A stretch of 64,000 nucleotides of DNA from Segatella copri. Its GTDB lineage: Bacteria > Bacteroidota > Bacteroidia > Bacteroidales > Bacteroidaceae. The notes under the pieces are model-generated. The model saw only the letters and a program-made list of their open reading frames with translations. It had not been told where the DNA came from and searched no databases. The translations under genes and the position numbers were made by a program. The stretch spans positions 3,338,501 through 3,402,500 of the forward strand of contig NZ_JAPDVG010000001.1 in the NCBI RefSeq assembly GCF_026015625.1, read 5' to 3'. Each line of letters opens with the position of its first letter. Position 1 is the first letter of the stretch. Below, in pieces: positions 59,133-64,000 of the stretch.

Positions 59133-59941
59133 TACTTTCTGTTTTCATTTCCCTGTAATGCTTCTATGAGCTGTTCAGGTGTACAGTCTTTTAATATCAC
59201 CTTATTCTCTTTATCCAACAGGTAAATGGTTGGCATGGCTTTGAGCCCGTAAATCGTGCTCAAGCGGTTATCTGCTACGATGCGGAGCAGACTGAAGCCG
59301 GCTGGTATTGTCTGTTTGTCGAGCCATGCAGATATCTTGTGGCAGTTCTCGCAGTCAGGATCGTAGAAATATAAGATAACCTTCTTTTCCCGGTAATCGC
59401 TCAACTGATGAGGCTTGCCGTCTTCCAGCATAAAACTGATATTGGTAGCCTGTGTGCCAGGCAAGTTCTTTCTTGCCTGTTTCAGCTTAAATCCTATCCT
59501 TTCTTTCTCGGTTTCATCGAAGTATGGCGATTTAGCCATGTCTTCCAGAAATAGGGCATATACCCTATCGTTGCGCATGGGCGACTCAGGGTTCTCATAA
59601 TAATGCTCGATGAGGCTTTCAAACTTCTCCTTAGATGGCTTCTGCTGGTAAGCTTTGGCTGTAAAGGCAGCGATACCCTTCTGGGCTATTTCCTGGTCGA
59701 AACGTGCCAGAATATCGATGAAGTTGACAAAGCCCTGTTCTGCCATCTCCTTGTTTGCCAGTTCCAGGGTGTCGGAAAAGTTGAAGTTGTCCCAATAGTG
59801 CTCACTCAGGTATGTTGCGCGTTGCTCTACGCTGCGCAGACTGTCTGGCAGAGCAGGGTATGGGAAACTGTTCTGAGCCTTGGTTGGGGCTAAGGCTCCA
59901 ACCAGCATGAAGAAACTGAGGAATATGAATCTTGCCATCAT
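59132..59941 (-). CDS. Thioredoxin-like protein with DUF5106-type N-terminal region
   Basis: A secreted protein of 269 residues. Starting at MMARFIFLSFFMLVGALAPTKAQ it has a signal peptide cleaved near residue 23. The N-terminal half (about 25-150) is helical and resembles the DUF5106 domain found before thioredoxin folds in Bacteroidales. The C-terminal half (about 155-260) is a TlpA/AhpC-like fold with a CENC redox pair (FYDPDCENCHK) and the cis-Pro strand AMPTIYLLD. It may reduce or isomerise periplasmic disulfides. A longer reading from 60007 lies upstream of the promoter and is rejected. Confidence 0.85.
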   Translation of the reverse strand: MMARFIFLSFFMLVGALAPTKAQNSFPYPALPDSLRSVEQRATYLSEHYWDNFNFSDTLELANKEMAEQGFVNFIDILARFDQEIAQKGIAAFTAKAYQQKPSKEKFESLIEHYYENPESPMRNDRVYALFLEDMAKSPYFDETEKERIGFKLKQARKNLPGTQATNISFMLEDGKPHQLSDYREKKVILYFYDPDCENCHKISAWLDKQTIPAGFSLLRIVADNRLSTIYGLKAMPTIYLLDKENKVILKDCTPEQLIEALQGNENRK

Positions 59942-59976
59942 CTTTATATTGGAATTAATGATATTACTAACGGGTG

Positions 59977-60007
59977 CAAAATTACAAAATAAAATTGAAA
60001 GTGGCAA
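59977..60007 (-). promoter_or_regulatory. Promoter of the thioredoxin-like gene
   Basis: Minus-strand TAATTTTG (59977-59984) with TTG at 60005-60007, 20 bases apart, about 35 bases before the start at 59941. Confidence 0.75.
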
Positions 60008-60020
60008 GGTTTTTTATATA

Positions 60021-60073
60021 AAAAAAAGCCGCGGAACTATAGAAGGTGAGATCACCTCGGCAACTACAGTTCC
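60021..60073 (-). terminator. Terminator of the fimbrial operon
   Basis: GGAACT/AGTTCC with inner CTAT/GTAG-type and GGTGA/TCACC pairs forms a compound hairpin; on the minus strand it is followed by GCGGC and seven T. It lies about 160 bases after the stop at 60232. Confidence 0.75.
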
Positions 60074-60075
60074 AA

Positions 60076-60090
60076 CGACCAGTCTAGTTT
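60076..60090 (+). repeat. 15-bp direct repeat, right copy
   Basis: CGACCAGTCTAGTTT, identical to 59118-59132 and 958 bases apart in the same orientation, so the two bracket the thioredoxin-like gene. Confidence 0.7.
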
Positions 60091-60231
60091 AATTTATTGG
60101 TTCCCGCATTCTATTTGTATAGTAAATGATAATTATTTTATTACCTATTTCATTGATATTTGGGGGCATTTAAATTTTGAAACGATATGCGCCCCGATAC
60201 AGATATATGAACTAAACTTTTCTTAGACTTA

Positions 60232-62079
60232 CTACTGATAGGTGAATTCAAACTTCTTGGCCTTTCCTTGGTTGAAGTTATCAGCCTTCAGCCAGAAGCA
60301 TACCTTTTTGGCATTGCTGCGCACTTTCCTCAACTTAAAGGTATATGTATAGGTTCTTTCTCCATTTTCCTGAAGAGTTTTTGAATCCCTCTTGATTACT
60401 TCAGCCTTATAGGTAAACCAGCTGTCTGTTTTGCATTTGCCTTCCGTTTCGGCTTGAGTATCACCTATTTCTACCTTCCAGTCTTCTGGGTAGATATCGT
60501 TGGATGCGATTTTGAAATTCACAGGCACCAGTCCGTCAGGATAATCCTTAGGAATGGTGATGGTGAATTCTCCTTTATTGTTCCATTGGAAGCCATAATT
60601 AGCCTCACTCACACTATAGAGATGGATGTTTCTGTTGAGTCCATGCTTCTTGTCGGTGAGGTAGATGATGCCCTCTCGCCAGGTCTTGTCTACCGTGCCC
60701 AGCTTGTACTTAATGGTACCGGTACCGGTCTTATAATCATAGCTGGTAACCACTGGTGCAGCTGTAGTTCCTAATGACAGGTTCTCAGTCCATAAAGCCA
60801 CGAAATCCGTAGGCTTCTTGTCGGCTGCATCATCGCCCTTATAGGTGAATTCGATGAATTGTTCAGAACCGGAAGCTGCATTGGTGGTCTGATAGGTGCC
60901 CTCGTTGATGGCGAGTTCATAATTACCATCCTTCACTCCCGGAATGTATTGTTCCACTCTAATCCAAGGATTATTGATAGGTGCGCTTTTCAGCGCTTCC
61001 TCCAAACTATTCTTACCCCAGCTTTCGTCCAGTTTGTCGATGATTATTTTATATTCGTAATTTCGCTTGATGGCATAAGGAACGTTGTCCTGATCCTGCA
61101 AGTATATCAGGTAACATAGTCCGTTGTATTTCAGCAATACCTTTGCCGGATCAGTAGGCAGGTTTCTATCTTCGAATGCTGCGGTAGGATTATACATCTG
61201 TTTTTTATCACCTTTCATCTTTTTGTTACTGATGGCAGGAGTTACATAATCCACCTTCCATTCCCACTTATCATCTCCTGTAGTAGGGTTGAATAACAGA
61301 CTGTCTCTGTTGAAGGGAGCCAGCGTTCCGTATGCCATACCATTCACCACAGTCATCGTCAAGTCCTCGTCTTTGAGGTTTGAATTGGGAGCTTCTTTGG
61401 CTTGCTTACTCCATTCTGCCGAAATCTTGGCTCTGTCTCTGATAAGATGGATGATGTAATCCTGCTTGGTATTATCCTGGCGGAGATATTCCTTGAGCTT
61501 CTCTGGTGAATCTTCCTTGATGTAGCCCCAGTATCGGGTCAGCGCAGCCTGATCCTCACCATACTCTGTCTCGAAGGTGGTCATCAGTATATTCTCGTGC
61601 ATACCCACCCATTTTGACTGGTTTTCCCAGTCGATGGTCTTGTACTGGCTTTCTGTATTTGCCACCAGATGGATGCGAGCCGTCTTATTGGGAATCTGGG
61701 CAGAAAAATTTCGAGGGGTGGTTTGTCCATTATTGTCGATATCTTTGTCGCCGTTTTGTATGATGTTGCCGTTTACGTCTCTTCTGAAACCTTTGATTTC
61801 ACCGAATTCCCCGACTTTTCCAAAACCCACGAACTGACCTTCCTCATCGAAGCAGAACAGCTTGACGCAGTTTTTCCCGATGCCTTCATTCGTAAACAGG
61901 GTGCTTCGGGTAACCTGCTGTTCGAAGCTGGGGATGGATACATTGAAGTGAGCGGTATAGTAACCATCTTCAGCCTCGTTGCTTGAAGTCTCGTTGTCTA
62001 CTATACAATCAGTGCAGGCTGCCAACATAAATGTTAACAGCACTGCTATCATACCAATATGTAATCTTATTTGTTTCAT
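60232..62079 (-). CDS. Fimbrillin-family lipoprotein (Mfa/FimA-like, DUF4906-type)
   Basis: A 615-residue lipoprotein with lipobox LAAC, Cys22, and acidic residues after it. YYTAHFNVSIPSFEQQVTRSTLF followed by a first Ig-like domain with the IHLIRDRAKISAEW strand is the pattern of type V pilus subunits and anchors (Mfa2/FimB-like), whose N-terminal strand is processed at an Arg. Further Ig-like parts run to the C-terminus. Likely an accessory or anchor subunit of a surface fimbria. It starts 14 bases after the upstream lipoprotein gene, so the two are an operon. Confidence 0.75.
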   Translation of the reverse strand: MKQIRLHIGMIAVLLTFMLAACTDCIVDNETSSNEAEDGYYTAHFNVSIPSFEQQVTRSTLFTNEGIGKNCVKLFCFDEEGQFVGFGKVGEFGEIKGFRRDVNGNIIQNGDKDIDNNGQTTPRNFSAQIPNKTARIHLVANTESQYKTIDWENQSKWVGMHENILMTTFETEYGEDQAALTRYWGYIKEDSPEKLKEYLRQDNTKQDYIIHLIRDRAKISAEWSKQAKEAPNSNLKDEDLTMTVVNGMAYGTLAPFNRDSLLFNPTTGDDKWEWKVDYVTPAISNKKMKGDKKQMYNPTAAFEDRNLPTDPAKVLLKYNGLCYLIYLQDQDNVPYAIKRNYEYKIIIDKLDESWGKNSLEEALKSAPINNPWIRVEQYIPGVKDGNYELAINEGTYQTTNAASGSEQFIEFTYKGDDAADKKPTDFVALWTENLSLGTTAAPVVTSYDYKTGTGTIKYKLGTVDKTWREGIIYLTDKKHGLNRNIHLYSVSEANYGFQWNNKGEFTITIPKDYPDGLVPVNFKIASNDIYPEDWKVEIGDTQAETEGKCKTDSWFTYKAEVIKRDSKTLQENGERTYTYTFKLRKVRSNAKKVCFWLKADNFNQGKAKKFEFTYQ

Positions 62080-62093
62080 ATCATTAACCTTCT

Positions 62094-63986
62094 TTATTCT
62101 ATACCTTGATCCTCTATTTTCTCGATTTCATCTGGTGTCAAGTCATGTACGCAACGAACAAAGGCTCCATTGTAATTAGCGTTACTTTGTTCTTCAGACT
62201 TATCGCCATCGAATGTCCAGTAGTATTCACCTTGTAACAGATCATTAGGAATAGCGTTATTGCCTGATTGTAAACTAATTATTTTTTTAACCTCTTCTTT
62301 TGTAGGCAAACGCCAACCGCTTAGATCAAGATCCTCGCCTTTCCTTGTCTTAGCCTTTTCTTTGTACTGTTCACAGTATTTCTTGGCTTCGTCGTTGCTG
62401 CCTATTGATTGCAACCTACTATTGATGGTTGAGGCAATGATGAAAGCAGGTGATACCGTATTGTCATTTTTATCTGATGGCTTTGCCACGCTATAGGTGT
62501 TACTACTCTTTGTCACTGAGTGTTGAATCGTGTATAGGCGTTTATTTTGGTATTGATTCTTAGTACCCGTACTTTCTACATTGAGTGAATAGATGGCAGG
62601 GTACTTCCTTACATTCACTTTCTGAGATTTGGAGCCGTCGATAGTCTTTACGAGGAAGTTGATGTAGCTGATGGTATTTTCTGGTTTGTTACCATGAATA
62701 TCTATCTTTCCTCGGTTATCGTCACTAACGCTTTTGTCAGACTGGCTGATGATCTGACCAGCCAGGTTGTTATCCACTATCTTTTTACCATATTTATCAA
62801 AGTAATATCCTTCCTTTTCTGGTTGCTGAAAGATAGGGCAGGATGCAAACCAGTCGATGCACTGGTTTGCTGTTCCCCAATCCATCGGATCCTTGAGGTC
62901 CAGTTGGGTAGGATATACCACGAGGAAACTTGCTTTATCTCCCTTCACATAAGTATCTCCACCCTGGGTCCATTTGGCAATCGCCCATTTCAGATAATCA
63001 GTATCTCCGTCGTAATCGATATGCGTATTGGTATCCAGATACTTGATGACTGCATTGACGGTATAGATATAGTTGCGGTCTAACTTCTTGTCACCCTGAG
63101 GGTCACGAACCGGTATATTCAATACCTTCAGGGTATCCTTTTTAGAATCGTCCTTATATTTAAAGTTGACCTTTGCTACAATCTGTGGCATTGTTTCCTG
63201 AGTTTTCCATTGGGTGGAATAACTGTAGGTGGTTACCGTGAAGACCTTATTCCCCTTCTCATCTTCTGCAGATGCTGCCGGGCTCCAGGTATTGTTGTCT
63301 GATATGATAGATGGAGTTGCGGTTTGATCACCAGCAAAGATGGTAGTATTGGTATTGTAATTGATGAGTTTCCACTGAACGTCTGAAATATGGTAATCCT
63401 TCACCGTAGAAGAGATGTTCAGCTTGATTTTGGCAGCAGCTCTTACCAGTTCTACTGGAATATCCTGTTCCGGATTTTCGGTGATGGTATACTCACCTTG
63501 GCTGCTCATCAGGAATTTCTTGTCGCTTACCTTGGTAGCTGGCATCCAGATATCATCATCCTGCTGGGTGCTGGCAAGAAGTTTTGCCAGGTCCTTACCC
63601 TTGAGATTATCCTTTGCATTGGCTACTGCATAGTAAGGATAAGTATTATTCTCATCAAGCTGGTGTTTCGATTTCCAGCTGCCCGAAGCCAATACCTCTT
63701 TCTGGTTTTCTGCCGGACTTTTAAACTGGCAGTCGATTCTACAATCACCATTATTTGTTGGTTCGAACATCTTAAAGTCAAGAGAAGACAGAGTTTTTTC
63801 ATGAAGATTCTCTTCTTCCTTCACTCTTGTGGTCTGCAGGTCGTTGACCATGGGAGTCATGCTCAGCTGTTGTGTAGCCGAACCGTTTCCCAGTTCGTCT
63901 TCAGCTGAGCATCCTGCCATGAGCCATCCTGCCGTAAGAGCCAAGATGCATTTTGCGAATCTTATGTCTATATATAACTTCTTCAT
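62094..63986 (-). CDS. Fimbrillin-like lipoprotein with Lcl-type C-terminal domain (probable tip adhesin)
   Basis: A 630-residue lipoprotein with lipobox MAGC, Cys26, followed by SAEDE. The N-terminal part has the Mfa/FimA-like VELVRAAAKIKLNIS strand and Ig-like repeats. The C-terminal 75 residues (GWRLPTKEEV from 557, YYWTFDGD, then FVRCVHDL with Cys612) match the DUF1566/Lcl fold seen at the ends of many Bacteroidota surface adhesins. Such two-part proteins often sit at the pilus tip and bind a ligand. The promoter lies beyond the window end. Confidence 0.75.
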   Translation of the reverse strand: MKKLYIDIRFAKCILALTAGWLMAGCSAEDELGNGSATQQLSMTPMVNDLQTTRVKEEENLHEKTLSSLDFKMFEPTNNGDCRIDCQFKSPAENQKEVLASGSWKSKHQLDENNTYPYYAVANAKDNLKGKDLAKLLASTQQDDDIWMPATKVSDKKFLMSSQGEYTITENPEQDIPVELVRAAAKIKLNISSTVKDYHISDVQWKLINYNTNTTIFAGDQTATPSIISDNNTWSPAASAEDEKGNKVFTVTTYSYSTQWKTQETMPQIVAKVNFKYKDDSKKDTLKVLNIPVRDPQGDKKLDRNYIYTVNAVIKYLDTNTHIDYDGDTDYLKWAIAKWTQGGDTYVKGDKASFLVVYPTQLDLKDPMDWGTANQCIDWFASCPIFQQPEKEGYYFDKYGKKIVDNNLAGQIISQSDKSVSDDNRGKIDIHGNKPENTISYINFLVKTIDGSKSQKVNVRKYPAIYSLNVESTGTKNQYQNKRLYTIQHSVTKSSNTYSVAKPSDKNDNTVSPAFIIASTINSRLQSIGSNDEAKKYCEQYKEKAKTRKGEDLDLSGWRLPTKEEVKKIISLQSGNNAIPNDLLQGEYYWTFDGDKSEEQSNANYNGAFVRCVHDLTPDEIEKIEDQGIE

Positions 63987-64000
63987 GATGAATGTTATTT

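Noticed and set aside
59942..60007. Longer start of the thioredoxin-like protein at 60007
   Set aside because: It would place the start upstream of the TAATTTTG promoter and before the signal peptide.

Overview
The window is from a bacterium of the phylum Bacteroidota, order Bacteroidales, most likely the Prevotella/Segatella group. Evidence: TAnnTTTG promoter boxes in front of most transcription units, few Shine-Dalgarno sequences, a gltX-waaA neighbourhood, class II aldolase, DUF3467 and DUF3737 proteins, and Mfa/FimA-type fimbrial lipoproteins. The species call is inference.

Layout. 1-17 kb holds mostly single genes: the tail of a probable outer-membrane barrel, priA, a FadL-like porin, a 7TM-HD cyclic-dinucleotide phosphodiesterase, gltX, waaA, a minus-strand group (DUF3737, MalY/PatB aminotransferase, nitroreductase), mdh, an aminopeptidase P, rpsU, a XerC/D-type recombinase and hpf. 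17.4-49 kb is one long informational supercluster on the plus strand: tRNA-Thr/Tyr/Gly/Thr, tuf, tRNA-Trp, secE, nusG, rplKAJL, rpoBC, a DUF3467 gene, rpsL-rpsG-fusA, then the S10, spc and alpha operons through rplQ, closed by a strong terminator. map, often found between secY and infA, is absent there. 49-64 kb is accessory: a glycine-zipper lipoprotein, RlpA, a 1013-residue receiver/PPDK-type ATP-grasp fusion, GH43 with a FucP-type sugar transporter, class II aldolase, a small lipoprotein with a structured leader, a thioredoxin-like lipid/periplasmic protein and two fimbrial lipoproteins.

Most unusual points. (1) Two 100-bp intergenic elements about 42 kb apart, each made of four 21-nt modules (TTCA-N7-TGAA), fold into the same branched structure with compensatory base changes. 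(2) A PPDK/PEP-synthase-like protein carries two receiver-like domains, the second with a complete phosphoacceptor set, but lacks the phospho-His and PEP domains. (3) A short motif TAGTAAATGATA recurs in the intergenic DNA of 58.3-60.1 kb, beside a leader with two GAAA-capped hairpins. (4) Extended promoter elements with fixed spacing are shared by ribosomal and tRNA units.

No rRNA genes, complete insertion sequences, prophage or CRISPR arrays were seen. Coordinates were read by eye and no database or folding program was run.
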